DNA of 22,443 nt from Piromyces finnis (GCA_002104945.1 MCFH01000163.1:1-22443), one strand, 5' to 3'; counted from the first letter of the stretch, positions 11,731 to 22,443 are shown. Notes: generated from the sequence alone by a model not told the origin. A program made the numbers and translations.

Positions 11731-11836
11731 TTATTTATAGATTAAAATTTTAATTGCATTATTATTTGTTCAAATAAAAAAAATAGAAATAAAATGTTGC
11801 ACTATCTTTTATATCATAATTTTAATCTATAAATAA
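11731..11836. repeat. 19-base inverted repeat, 68-base spacer
   Basis: Bases 11731-11749 (TTATTTATAGATTAAAATT) and 11818-11836 are perfect reverse complements. The 106-base unit could be a very short miniature inverted-repeat element or a stem-loop. I see no target-site duplication, and AT-rich composition raises the chance level. Confidence 0.6.
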
Positions 11837-12280
11837 AGTTTTAGACATAATGAACTTTTTTTTTTTATATTTTTTTATATGAAATTTATAAAAAAAATTT
11901 TTTAAAAAGAAGTTTAATTATTATAATACAATTCTAATTAATAATGTTAATAACTATCTATATTCTAAAATTATACTTAATTTTATTAATTTTGTAACTC
12001 TAAATAATTAAAAGAAAATCTATTAATAAAATGAATATTATTAAAGAACAAATTCTTACAATTAAAATTAACTTCTAATTTTTCAGAAATTGTATAAAAG
12101 AAGCAAAATTTCATTCATTTTAAAAATCAGTTATCTATTGATCTATTCAATAAATAATTAATATACCACAAAAAACCGAGCTTATTAGCAAAAAGCGATA
12201 TTTTTAAAAAAAATAATTTTATTTTTTTCTTAATAAAAAAATAAAAACTTTTAAAAAATTTTTTTTAATAATTAATCAAG

Positions 12281-13243
12281 ATGGTTTACCAAAACAATCG
12301 TCAAAATGTTATGGTTAAGGGTTTCGGAAACTCTTTCATGAACAGAGCCAATGTTAATCAACATATTCAACACAAACAACAATTAAACAACAAAACCCAA
12401 AAGCCAACTCAAAAGCCATTAAGAGGTCAAAATTTACAACAATTTAATAATGCCGTTCATGAATTATGTTTTATGTACGACGCTGTCAACTACTTCGGAA
12501 AGTCCGAATATGCCAAGAAGAATTGTTGGAGAGTAATTAACAAACATCAATTAAACACTGCTACCATTTATTCTATTCGTTATGCTCCATCTGTTCCAAA
12601 AAGAAATGTTGCTAAGAAGCAACCAACCAAGAAACAAGAACAACGTCCACAACCAAAACAACAACCAAAGCAACAATTAAGACAACAATTAAAGCAACAA
12701 CAACCAAAACAACAATTAAGACAACAACCAAAGCAACAATTAAGACAACAATTAAAACAACAACAACCAAAGCAACAAAGTAGAAAACAAGGTGGAAGAA
12801 GAATTGGTGGATGTCAATTCAAGCCAAATGTTCCACGTGTTCACAATTACAGTACTACTCCATTACCAAACAACTTATATCCAACTCCTAAAAACTTCAA
12901 TCACTTATTTGATGCTTTCAACTACTTTGGTAATCCAAAGGTTAGAGGCATTAAATCTTGGATCGAAAGCTCTCGTACTCACAAGTTAAACTCTATCGCT
13001 ACAGTCTTTGCTAAGAGAAATGCTCCACATGTCCCAATAAGACATAACCGTTCTAATAGAAAAAACCAACAACAAGGTCCAAAAAACAACAACAAATCCA
13101 AAGAAATGTTCCAAAGCAACAATCTAACAGAAGACAACCACAAAAGAACAACAGAAAACAAAAGAATCAATTCTCAAATGTTTGGGAAGATTACTACGTT
13201 AGTCCAAAACAACGTATGTTCAAGTAAAAGTATTGATTTATAG
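12281..13243 (+). CDS. Gln/Lys-rich basic protein with duplicated module, function unknown
   Basis: I do not recognise the family. ATG at 12281, single exon. The N-terminus is Asn/Gln-rich. Residues about 55-108 and 205-254 are two copies of one module sharing D-A-x-N-Y-F-G, a Trp ten residues later, then H-x-L-N, then R-x-A-P-x-V-P-x-R. Between them lies a low-complexity Gln/Lys/Arg/Pro linker (about 113-170), followed by a GGRRIGG patch. The protein is strongly basic, with no signal peptide or membrane segment, which hints at nucleic acid binding or a scaffold role (inference only). The printed frame ends at 13243, but after the A run 13081-13086 its codons become atypical. The +1 frame continues the Gln/Asn/Arg-rich pattern with preferred codons and ends W-E-D-Y-Y-V-S-P-K-Q-R-M-F-K at TAA 13225-13227. 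One missing A gives 948 bases, a 315-residue protein. Confidence 0.8.
   Translation: MVYQNNRQNVMVKGFGNSFMNRANVNQHIQHKQQLNNKTQKPTQKPLRGQNLQQFNNAVHELCFMYDAVNYFGKSEYAKKNCWRVINKHQLNTATIYSIRYAPSVPKRNVAKKQPTKKQEQRPQPKQQPKQQLRQQLKQQQPKQQLRQQPKQQLRQQLKQQQPKQQSRKQGGRRIGGCQFKPNVPRVHNYSTTPLPNNLYPTPKNFNHLFDAFNYFGNPKVRGIKSWIESSRTHKLNSIATVFAKRNAPHVPIRHNRSNRKNQQQGPKNNNKSKEMFQSNNLTEDNHKRTTENKRINSQMFGKITTLVQNNVCSSKSIDL
12661..12777. repeat. In-frame minisatellite, 63-base period
   Basis: Two nearly identical units start at 12661 and 12724. Each encodes about 21 residues of the Q-P-K-Q-Q-L-R-Q-Q-L-K-Q-Q type, with only a couple of A/G differences. The period is a multiple of three, so copy number can change without shifting the frame. 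It forms the linker between the two modules of the unknown protein. Confidence 0.85.
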
Positions 13244-13794
13244 TGGGAAAACTCTATATTTTCAATTTGTAGTTCTTTTGAAAATCTAATTGTTGTTGGG
13301 ATATTTCATTAGAACAAAATTCAAAATATTTCTTTTTTTATTATATATAACAAAATGAGTTATTTATATCGATTTTAAAAGGGATTTGGTTAAATATAAA
13401 TTTTTAATAATTTATTTTTAAAAATCAAATTACTTTTTTTTTTTAAAAAAGAAAAATTTATTTTATTTTTTTTTTATATAAAAAATATTTTTAAAATATG
13501 TAAATCACAAACCAAATATATATTTAATATTAATATATATTTTATATCTCGATTGTTTGATTACAAATAATCATTATACCATTGTGTAATATTTTAAAAA
13601 ACATATTTTATTAAGAATATAAAAAAAAAAAAAAATTTAAAAAAAAAAATAAAAAAAAAAACCTTAGGGGAAAAAAAAAATAAAGTTATAAATTTTTAGT
13701 GTGTAACTAAATTATTATTATCATATAAATATTAGGGATATATAAGATTTAAAAAGGAAAAGAAGTAAATTTATTTTATATAATTTTATTTTAC

Positions 13795-13842
13795 ATTATT
13801 AATTTTATTTATTATTAATTTTATTTATTATTAATTATTAAT
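13795..13842. repeat. 16-base tandem repeat, three copies
   Basis: Units ATTATTAATTTTATTT begin at 13795, 13811 and 13827; the third is partial. Confidence 0.8.
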
Positions 13843-13973
13843 TTAATGCTGTTTTATTTAAATAAAAGGTAATTAATGTTATATATTCTTTCAAATACTT
13901 TTGCTTTTTTTTTTATTATAATTATTGTATTATTCTTCACTACTATAATGTGATTTTATTTTAATTTTATTAG

Positions 13974-13985
13974 TTTTTTTTTTTT

Positions 13986-14012
<27 letters not shown>
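13974..14012. repeat. Poly-T followed by ATTT repeats
   Basis: Nineteen T (13974-13992), then about five ATTT units. Length is likely unreliable in the assembly. Confidence 0.85.
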
Positions 14013-14016
<4 letters not shown>

Positions 14017-14081
14017 ATTTTATATTTATTTTCATAATTTTTCTTGATTGCTTTTTCTAATATATTTTTTATATTTTATTT

Positions 14082-14099
14082 TATATATATATATATATA
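14082..14099. repeat. TA dinucleotide repeat
   Basis: Nine TA units about 30 bases past the AP-2 alpha stop codon. Confidence 0.85.
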
Positions 14100-14131
14100 G
14101 CCTTTGTTTTTGGTAAATGAATAATAGGAAA

Positions 14132-14277
14132 TTAAATTCCTTTAACATCTACACATAACATTCTCTCAATAAAGTTTCTTAATGTTTCAGTTACTATTTC
14201 ATTGGTTGTTCTTAATGTTAAACGGTACATCTATATTTTAAAATTAAAATTTAAAATGTATTTATTTAATTAATAAT

Positions 14278-14309
<32 letters not shown>

Positions 14310-17300
14310 AGATAAAAACTTTATACTAATTTTAAAAAATAAGTTTTATAAAAAGAAATGAAGCATACCTGTTGTTCTAAGTTTGGTTCCAATCTTAATA
14401 AACAACCTATCTTACCAAGATCAATAGAGTGGAAAACTGCAGCACCAACAAAATTATTTTTATTAGGATCAACATTTTCACAAATACCAAAATGTAAATT
14501 AGATAATATATTTCTGGTCTTATTAACATCAATAGGATTTGGTGTCTTAAAAATAATTTGACTTTCTCTTGGTGGACCACCAATTTGTCTCCAACGAGTG
14601 AAGAAGTCTTGACAATTCATAATAATTGGTTCAAGGAATTTACCAATAGAAACTGGGAATTGAAGTTGTAATGAATTTGGCATACCATTCATATGATATT
14701 GAATATATAATACTGGTGGGCTCTTAAATACACCATTACATTCTAAAGCATAAAGTTGATTAAGTTGGGTAGCAGCTGGAATAGTTTGTGCAATTGGTTG
14801 TGCTACACTAAGCTTTAATTCATTTTGGGATTTAGTTTGAACAATAAAGTTAGTAAGAGTAAATTGAGTTTTGTTACCAGCGAATAATGCAATTCTACCT
14901 AAATGGTTATGATATTCAGATTTAATACCCAATTGAATAGTAGAATCTTCATAAAGAATACCATTATCAGCTAACATTAACTTATTGTAATATATATCAG
15001 CCATTTTTTCGGCAGGTATAATTTCTTTTGGTGCTTGAACAATTTCCTTAACAGTATCATTTGGTTTAATTTCTTCCACCACTGATTCCTTTTAACAATT
15101 CTACGATCTTTATTTTTATTGGCATCCTTACCACCAATAACCCAAATTCTTTTATCTTCGGTATCTGCAATCTTTTTATTAAGACTTGAAAGTAAAATGG
15201 ATTCTCTTTCTGGGAATGGTGGCATTTCATCAAATACAGTTTGCAAAAGATCATCAGTTGGGAGGTTACTGATGGCTAAATATTCACAAGCTCTTTGTTG
15301 TAATTCAACATCTAATACGTGACTATATTGTTTAAATACATTTGTAATTTCACTTTTAATTTCAGGGAATAAATTAATAAACTTAATATATGTAGATAAA
15401 AGTAAAGCACGTGTTGAAAGTGATGCCATTCCAAATTTAGAATGAATAGTAGTGAATTGTTCTATTGGACTACTTCCTGGTTCATTAGCAATTAAGTGAC
15501 CAAACTCACCAAGAATATAACCTGCAACCTTTAAAGTAGTTTCATGACAAATTGGTGACTTTAAAGAGTACATTAAAGTACGAGCAGCATATTCTTGTAA
15601 ATCTTCGTTATTGGTAACAATTTGAATAATACGGTACCATACTTCATCACTAACAAAATCACCAGCTATAGAAATTAATTGTAGCATTATATCAACATAC
15701 CATGAATATTCTGTAGCATATTTTTCAGTTAAAATAGCAATTTTAAGAACAAGTTCTTCCTTAATAGCATAATCTGCAACTTGAAGATATTTTAATAGTT
15801 CAGTAACAATAGTTTCTGCATTACTATTATCACACATACTATACAATAAATCTAAAGCCTTTCTTCTAACACTAATATCTTTATCCTTCAATGACATAAT
15901 AATGGTATTTTGATGTTTTTTAATTGGATCAAGAGATTCGACGAAACCTGCTAAGTGACACATAGTTTCTAAACCTAAATATCTAGTGTTGGTCTCTTTT
16001 GATGAAATAAATTTTCCCAATAAAACTGCAGCTTGACTTACTATATGTGATTCACTATCAATATGAATTGCTAAATTAATAGCTTCAAATAATACAGCAT
16101 TCTGTGCATTATTATGTTGTATATTCTTTGGAATTTCTTGTGAATTATTTATAATAGCTTGAAGAGTATGATTTAATCTTTCAATCAAAAATTTATCCTC
16201 TATTTAAAGTATCCATTACAGTGTTTTAATTATAATCGTAATTATTAATATTATCGTTATTGTTATATTATTATTAAAATTCAAATTAATAAATGAAATT
16301 AATAAATATAAATAAATGTTATATAGTTTTACATTTCATTTTATATAATTTTAATATTAATTTTTACCTGGTGGTGGATAATATTGTAAAAGTCTTAAAA
16401 GTTTAACTTGAAGCCATGGAATTGGAACTTTATAGTATAAATAATCTAGAGTATATTCCTTTTCAATTACAATCTATTTTTTTTTTAATAATATTATTTA
16501 ATTTAAAAAAAAATACAATTAATAATAATTTTCAATGCTTTTTTTTTTATAATATAATTACTCTGTAAAGACGGTCAATAGCTTTAGGAATACATGCTGC
16601 ATATGCTTCTGGGTATTGTTGTGCTAATGAAGTAATAAGACTGGTAACAGATAATGTAACACCCTATTTAATGTTTTAGAAATAGTAATTATTAATTTTT
16701 TATATTGAATAATGATTTAATTGTAATGGATGACTTTCTTTAAATATAATATTTTATTCCCATTATAATTACCAAATCTTGATCATCCATTAAAAATAAA
16801 ATTAATTCGGCCCAATCAATAGCTGGAATAATATCACTATGTTTACGGAATAATCTAAGCATACATAATGCAGCCTTCTTTTTAACAAATGTTCTCTTCT
16901 GACTATATAATTAAAACAATAAATAGCATTAAATATGTTAATGATTTGATTCTACTTGTTTTTTTCCTTTATAATTACAAGTAATAAAGAAATGCAACTA
17001 TCTGACTATAATTAACCTTGAAACTAATAATCTTTGTACATCAACCGATAAGGATTCGGCCATTTCACGGCCACCAATATTAGCAATAGCATGTAAAGCC
17101 AAGCAATTATGAATTTCATTATAATCTTCTAAATCTTTTCTAATTGAATTTACTACTAATTTAATAAGATCACTGTTTTCAGTTAATAATAATGTCATAG
17201 CGAGATAACCCTAAATTTGATAATAATTGTTTAATTGAAAATTAATTACAGAATATGACTTTAATCAATTTAAAATTATTTAAATATCATTATTGCTTGT

Positions 17301-17993
17301 TACAATTTGTTTTTCACTGTATTTAGAACTTGAAATTAAATTTAAAGCTTCCATGTGTCCGAAATCAACATCCCAACCAAGAATGTAAATATACAATAAT
17401 TTACATACATATTTTTTCTTTTGATATCCATTAAGATTACCATCTATTTTTATTTTGGAATTTGAATTGCATTTATATTTTTATTATAATTTTGTTTTTG
17501 TTGTTTAGTTTTGTTTTGTTGTTATAGTTGTTGTTTTTTAATTTGAAATTGATAATTATAATCATTTTTATTATCAATATAGAAATAAAATAATAAAAGA
17601 ATATATGTTATATGAAATCAATTATATCAATAAATGTTATTTCATATTCAATATGTATTTTTATTATGTTTAAATTTTTGTATATAAAAATTTAATAGTT
17701 AAATATTAGAATATGGGTAAAAATAAAAATGATAATTTTAAAAATATACTATATTTATTTATGATTTATGTAACCTCTAAATTTATTTCTAATATTTGCC
17801 ATTTCTTTGTTAATACGCTTTTCTTCTAACTCTCTTGCACGACCTAATTAATATAAAATAATTACAAACATTATTAATAATTTATAGAAAATATTATAAT
17901 TATTTGTTTAATTACTATTTTTATTTTAATTATATTAAGACTCGTACAGTTACGAAGATCGGCAATAAAAACAGTCAAACCTTTCATAGACAT
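14132..17993 (-). CDS. AP2A: AP-2 adaptor complex alpha subunit (alpha-adaptin)
   Basis: Large subunit of the plasma-membrane clathrin adaptor that selects cargo for endocytosis. Nine exons: 17948-17993, 17775-17843, 17304-17443, 17017-17210, 16773-16902, 16562-16663, 16368-16473, 14369-16199, 14132-14230. All junctions are GT...AG and keep phase. The sum is 2718 bases (905 residues) once one A lost near 15090 is restored in the hinge (V-K-K-E-S-V-V-E-E). The protein starts [20 protein letters not shown] at 47-50 is the PtdIns(4,5)P2-binding patch typical of AP-2 alpha, which separates it from AP-1 gamma. The helical trunk follows, with ERINKE-like, [38 protein letters not shown]-like and MPPFPERES blocks. 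After a short hinge of about 60 residues comes the appendage, with FFTRWRQIG containing the platform Trp that binds endocytic partner motifs. Slightly shorter than animal forms. Introns crowd the 5' third. Confidence 0.96.
14281..14308. repeat. 28-base A run inside the last AP-2 alpha intron
   Basis: Uninterrupted A run on the plus strand within the intron 14231-14368; poly-U in the pre-mRNA, close upstream of the last acceptor. Confidence 0.9.
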
Positions 17994-18015
17994 TTTGACT
18001 ATCGGTTTTATATTT

Positions 18016-18046
<31 letters not shown>

Positions 18047-18047
18047 T
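18016..18047. repeat. TTTA tetranucleotide repeat
   Basis: About eight TTTA/TATT units, starting roughly 23 bases upstream of the AP-2 alpha start codon, so it lies in its 5' leader or promoter. Confidence 0.9.
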
Positions 18048-18439
18048 ATATTTCTATTTTTAAATATAAAATTATATGAAAAATTAATATTAGATTTTTA
18101 CAATTAATATTTTAAATTCTTAATATTTATTTCAAAAATAATATTTTTTATAAATTTTTAATAATAAAATAAAATAAAATAAAAAAAAGTTATATTACCT
18201 TCAAAAAAGTTTTTCCTTTAAAGTTTATTTTTTATTTTATTTAATTTGCTTATTATTTCCTTCTTTGTTATTATTATTATTATTATTTTGTTTGTTTATT
18301 CTATTATATTTTATTTTTAATTTTTCATTATTAATTTCTTTAATTATTAATTATTATTTATATTCTAATATTAAAATTTGACGTTATGTTTAACAGTTAA
18401 TTGAAATATAAGTAATAATTATATAATCTATATATATAT

Positions 18440-18461
18440 AAAAAAAAAAAAAAAAAAAAAA
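18440..18461. repeat. 22-base A run
   Basis: Uninterrupted A run following a short TA repeat. Confidence 0.9.
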
Positions 18462-19840
18462 GAACAAATAATAATAATTATAATAATAATAATAGAAAAA
18501 AAAAAAATGCTAAACTACGAACGATTATTTTTAAAAATAATAAATAAATTAAATAATATATAAAATGGTAATTATAAATTTTAAATAATATTAATTAATT
18601 TTTATATTTATTATTCAACAAGCACGTGATTACATAAATTATTACTTATATCATTTATGTATTGTACATACATATAGAATAATATATATTCAACTTTGTT
18701 TAAAAATATTATTTTACAGATTATTAAGAAATAGAGATAATTATTTATACTATGATAGTTAAATTTAATATAATTATATTTTCTATTATTATACAATTTA
18801 TAAAGATATTCATATAGTCTTTTCTTTTTTATTTTAGTAAATTCAAAATTAATATTCAAATAGTATTATTTGGTAAAAATCTTTGTGTGACATTAATACA
18901 TTTAAACATAATAAAGGGTAGGTTTTTTTAATAATAATAATAATATCTACCTTTTCACATAATTTATATAAAAATATAATAAAAAAAACATTAAAGTGGC
19001 CAACTTCTTAATGTAATTGTTAATAATAAAATATTTATTTTAAAATAAATGTTTATATTAAAATAACAAATAGAAAAAGAAAAGAAAAAAAAACTTCAAA
19101 ATTGGTAAATCTTTAAATTCTTTTTTAAAAATTTTTTAAAAATTCAATACCCTTTTTAAATATGGGAGACATAAAATATCATATATTTCCATCCATAACA
19201 ATAAATAAGCTATGATATAAAGTAATAGACTTTATAAAAAGAGAAAAAATAAAATAATTTATAATAGACCTTTATATTTCAATAAAATATATTATTTATT
19301 TATCAAAAAAAAAGAAAAAGAACATTTTCTACTCTTTACATATAAATATAAACCTAGTTTTTAAAAATGAAAAATCAGTTAAGATTATAGTTGATATTAT
19401 TAACTAAAAATAGAACAAAGTTTTAATTATTTTTGAATATATTTTTTCTATATTTGAATATCCTTTTGTTTTTTACATTAAAAATTAAATATATTAAATA
19501 TAATTTATTCGAAGATTGAAAGAAATAAAATATATAAATAGCAATCTTTTGTTTTTTATATATTACATATATGATTATTTCAATATAAAAGATAAATACA
19601 ATTCAAATCATTACATATTATAAAGAACAAAAAAAAGGTTACAAAATGAATATTGATAGTAATGTATCTATATGAAAATTAACTTAAAATAAACCATATA
19701 TTAATAACACATAAAGTACAAGATTTATTAATACTAATACAAACATACAAAACCATATATATTATTAATACATATATTATTATTATAATGTTAATGATGA
19801 TAATAATAATATTTAATAACAATTATCATATATAATAAAG

Positions 19841-22443
19841 CCATAAATCCAAGTATTATATCACCCCAAGAAGAATTGGAAGAGATAATAAGAGAATACA
19901 TAACACCTGACAAACTAGTTAGTTTTTTTTTTTTTTTAAAAAAAAAAATTAATCTTAAATAATATAATATATCATTAAATATGTTGTAATAAAAAAAAAA
20001 AAAAAATAGAGGAAAATTACAGGAATCAAAAAATTTAGATGAAGCAAGAAGTATTGAATTAAAAGTTGATAGTAGAAAAACTAGTATTGGAAATGTTGGT
20101 ACGATTAAGATATAGAAATATAATATTAATTTTTTGATAAAAATCTTTTCAATTTAATAACTCAATAAAAATATTAACAATTACTTAGGGAAAATATTAC
20201 CAAATTTGTCACAGTTAAATTTAAATAATAGTTATTTTGATTCAATAAGGTATATTAAAATATCAAAATATTTATTGATTTAAAAAGAAACGAAGCATGG
20301 AACCTTTAACTTACTATAATAAGAAATAATTATAATTATAATAATTAATAAGAAATTTAGGCTCATCTTTCGAAAATTTAAATATATTATGGGCTTGTAA
20401 TTGTTCAATCAAAGAACTTGATGGAATAAGTTCATTCAATTCATTAAAAGTATGCGTTTATATATAAATGAAGATAAAGACATATATATATATATTTTTA
20501 ATATAACAATTAAATATTTATTATAATAAAAAAATAAAAAAAAAGAAATTATATGTTAATAAGAATTTAATATCCGATTTATATTCAATAACAATGTTGG
20601 AAAATCTGGAAACATTAAACATTGAAAGGTATAATTTAACTTTTAATTTTATTATAATTTATTAAAATATATATAAATACTGAATTATATAACCTAGGTA
20701 ATAATATTAATTATTCCTTCAAAAATGCTTATATAGTAATTTAGTTTCTGACATTGAGCAGTTGGAATATTTAGCATTATGTCCATCTTTAAAAAATTTA
20801 ACTATTAGAAATAATCCTATAATGTTAAAATTAAAAATTACAATTGAAAAAAATGAAAAATCATAAAACAAAATAAAATACATGCATATAATAAAATTAT
20901 AAAAAATTTAATCCCTAGTATTTCAATATTAGACGGAGTCCTAATAGAATCAAAAAAAATCAATATACTAACAGGTATATATACAATCTTTTACTTTTTT
21001 TATTTTATTTTTTGTATGTGGTCTTCTATTATAATATTTTTTTTAACAAATCTTTTTTAATAAAATTATAAAATCATAAAATTCAATCTATAACTTTTAG
21101 ATGAAGAAATAAATGATATATTAAAAAAAGCAGAAGAAATGCAAATTGAAACTACCCCAATAAATAAAACAACGACAAATAAATACTATGGAATTGAAAA
21201 TGAAGTAGAAGAAGCTAGTGAATTAACATATGGTACATACTAAAATATAATTTCTTATATATATTTGTGATAATTTTAATATCAAAAAAAAATATTAATT
21301 TACATATCTACTTTTTTTTTAAATAAATATCCTAATGGATTTTTATTAATATTATATAAATTAAGGTACATCTGAAACTGTATGTGGAAATCCGGGCATT
21401 ATTTTTACGATCAAGAAGACAAGAAAAAACAAGAGTTATGTCATTCTATTGATAAACCTCAACTTGATGTCGAAATAAAAAATTACATAGAGAATTTAGA
21501 GAAAGAAGATGATTTTACAAGTAATTTAACTGAAGATAATAATTTAATTGATGAAAAACGAAATAAGTAATAAAGATCATAATAATGATAATATATCTAC
21601 AAAAAACACAACAAAAACTTTATTTCTGATAAAGAAAAAAAGAAAAAAATTAAAACATAAAACAATTAAAAAAGTTCCAAATATAGATGAAGAAAAAAAA
21701 TGTATTGAATTTGAATCTGAAAGTCTCACTGAAAATTGTGATATGATATCTAATATTATAATAAAAGATAAAACAGAAATTTCGAATAAATCCGAAAAAT
21801 TAATTAAAAAAAAAATTAAAAAAACTATAATAGATGAATATGATATGAAAAAAGCATCAGGAATAAAACATCAAAGAAGTAAATCATCAATTACTAGTTC
21901 CCCTAGAACAAATACATTAACAACAAATTCTTCTGGATATCATAAAGTACCTACAAAAGCTATTAATAATAAACCATTTGTATCTATTGATTCAATATAC
22001 AGTATTAGTAGTAGTGACAGTAGTAGCACATGTGGTTTAAAAAAAGAACCTATTTCAAAACCTCACATGTTACACCGAAGGTCTTCCACAACAGAATCAG
22101 GATTAGATTTACATAAATATGCATCACCCTCTCCTCCTCCTGACAAGAAATCACCTCTTTCACCTGATATTTTTTTAGCATTAAAAAATAACTCTATAAT
22201 AAATTCAAAATCTCTTTCTAAAAAATTAAATAAATTTGATACACTAATTCAAAAAAAGAGTGATATAACTGATTTAGAAAAACAAAATAAAAGAAATATT
22301 TATGTACGAAAGCTTAATATTAAAAGTCATACATTCAATACCAGTCGAGATTTTAACGATTTAACATTTATAAATAATAAAATGGATAACAATTTAATAC
22401 CTCACCCTCCCTTAAAACCTATAACATCACAAGAAGATGAACA
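19841..22443 (+). CDS. LRRC56: LRRC56-like leucine-rich repeat protein (flagellar dynein-arm assembly), 3' truncated by window end
   Basis: LRRC56 (ODA8 in Chlamydomonas) helps load outer dynein arms through intraflagellar transport; in a gut fungus it would serve the zoospore flagella. Exons with matching phases: 19841-19917, 20023-20098, 20189-20249, 20353-20449, 20546-20628, 20737-20974, 21101-21232, 21366 to the end. Content: E-Y-I-T-P-D-K-L; V-D-S-R-K-T-S-I-G-N-V-G-K-I-L-P-N-L; repeats L-N-L-N-N-S, L-W-A-C-N-C-S-I-K-E-L-D-G-I-S-S, L-Y-V-N-K-N-L-I-S-D-L, L-E-T-L-N-I-E-R; the cap L-I-P-S-I-S-I-L-D-G-V; then L-T-Y-G-T-S-E-T-V-C-G-N-P. A long Lys/Ser-rich disordered tail is open to the last base. 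Four apparent indels: one base lost near 20850-20862, and one gained near 21395, 21452 and 21555. The start is not certain; ATG at 19646 with donor GTAATG at 19659 would splice in phase (M-N-I-D-T-I-N-P). Confidence 0.82.

Larger units (their letters stand above)
7387..12280. other. 4.9 kb AT-rich gene desert
   Basis: Lies between two divergent genes, the ATPase (minus) and the Gln/Lys-rich protein (plus), so both promoters must be here. Near the ATPase start are long A runs (for example 7765-7782 and about 7830-7850), as is common upstream of genes in AT-rich genomes. Just upstream of 12281 there is a small GC island (about 12168-12200), then A/T tracts up to the ATG. Apart from the hairpin at 8139-8182, the TTA repeat, the 103-base duplication and the inverted repeat at 11731-11836, listed separately, I see no coding, tRNA or transposon signal. 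Confidence 0.6.
13244..14131. other. AT-rich region between converging genes
   Basis: 3' flank shared by the Gln/Lys-rich protein gene (plus) and the AP-2 alpha gene (minus). It holds poly-A clusters at about 13621-13680, a 16-base tandem repeat, a T run with ATTT repeats, and a TA run just 3' of the AP-2 stop. Polyadenylation signals cannot be singled out in such sequence. No gene seen. Confidence 0.6.
17994..19645. other. AT-rich region between divergent genes
   Basis: Contains the upstream regions of AP-2 alpha (minus) and the LRRC56-like gene (plus). Features seen are a TTTA repeat close to the AP-2 start, an A run at 18440-18461 preceded by TA repeats, and a short stem around 18916-18953 (GTAGGT / ATCTAC-type arms around ATA repeats). 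Open frames here, such as 18611-18859, consist of AT-only codons and look spurious. No RNA gene recognised. Confidence 0.6.

Noticed and set aside
12792-12989. Overlapping plus-strand frame inside the Gln/Lys-rich gene
   Set aside because: Out-of-frame shadow; the main frame has the repeated module and preferred codons.
18611-18859. 82-codon open frame on the minus strand
   Set aside because: Only Lys, Asn, Ile, Tyr, Phe-type AT codons, composition identical to the intergenic background, no motif.

Overview
The window looks like a piece of an anaerobic gut fungus genome (Neocallimastigomycota), or a close relative. Intergenic DNA and introns are extremely AT-rich, with long A and T runs, while coding stretches are clearly richer in G and C. 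Genes have short spliceosomal introns, use the standard stop codons, and lie far apart. The gene mix also fits: a bacterial-type rumen carbohydrate esterase (CE6) with remnants of fungal dockerin domains, an endocytic AP-2 subunit, and a protein resembling LRRC56, expected only in an organism with motile flagella (gut fungi make flagellated zoospores).

Layout. 1-2434: two copies of a CE6 esterase gene, tail to tail, in a large inverted repeat (1-950 and 1345-2295) around a roughly 390-base AT-rich spacer. 2435-3996: intergenic. 3997-7386 (minus): a two-exon P-type cation ATPase of about 1002 residues. 7387-12280: 4.9 kb AT-rich desert with hairpins and one 103-base duplication. 12281-13243 (plus): a Gln/Lys-rich basic protein of unknown function with an internally duplicated module. 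14132-17993 (minus): a nine-exon gene for the AP-2 alpha subunit. 19841-22443 (plus, running off the end): an LRRC56-like leucine-rich repeat protein in at least eight exons.

Every gene carries one-base indels, mostly in or beside homopolymers. When these are corrected, all reconstructed genes regain lengths divisible by three and conserved motifs continue across the joins. The two esterase arms carry different indels that correct each other. I therefore read most frameshifts as long-read assembly errors, not gene decay. The clear exception is the dockerin region behind the esterase, where stop codons and lost residues are shared by both arms.

The genes do not form an operon or pathway. They represent plant wall deacetylation, ion transport, clathrin endocytosis and flagellar assembly, plus one unknown. 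The most interesting leads are the decayed dockerin tail, the duplicated-module protein, the atypical ion-site signature of the ATPase, the palindromic end of the window, and the loop flip in the 103-base repeat.
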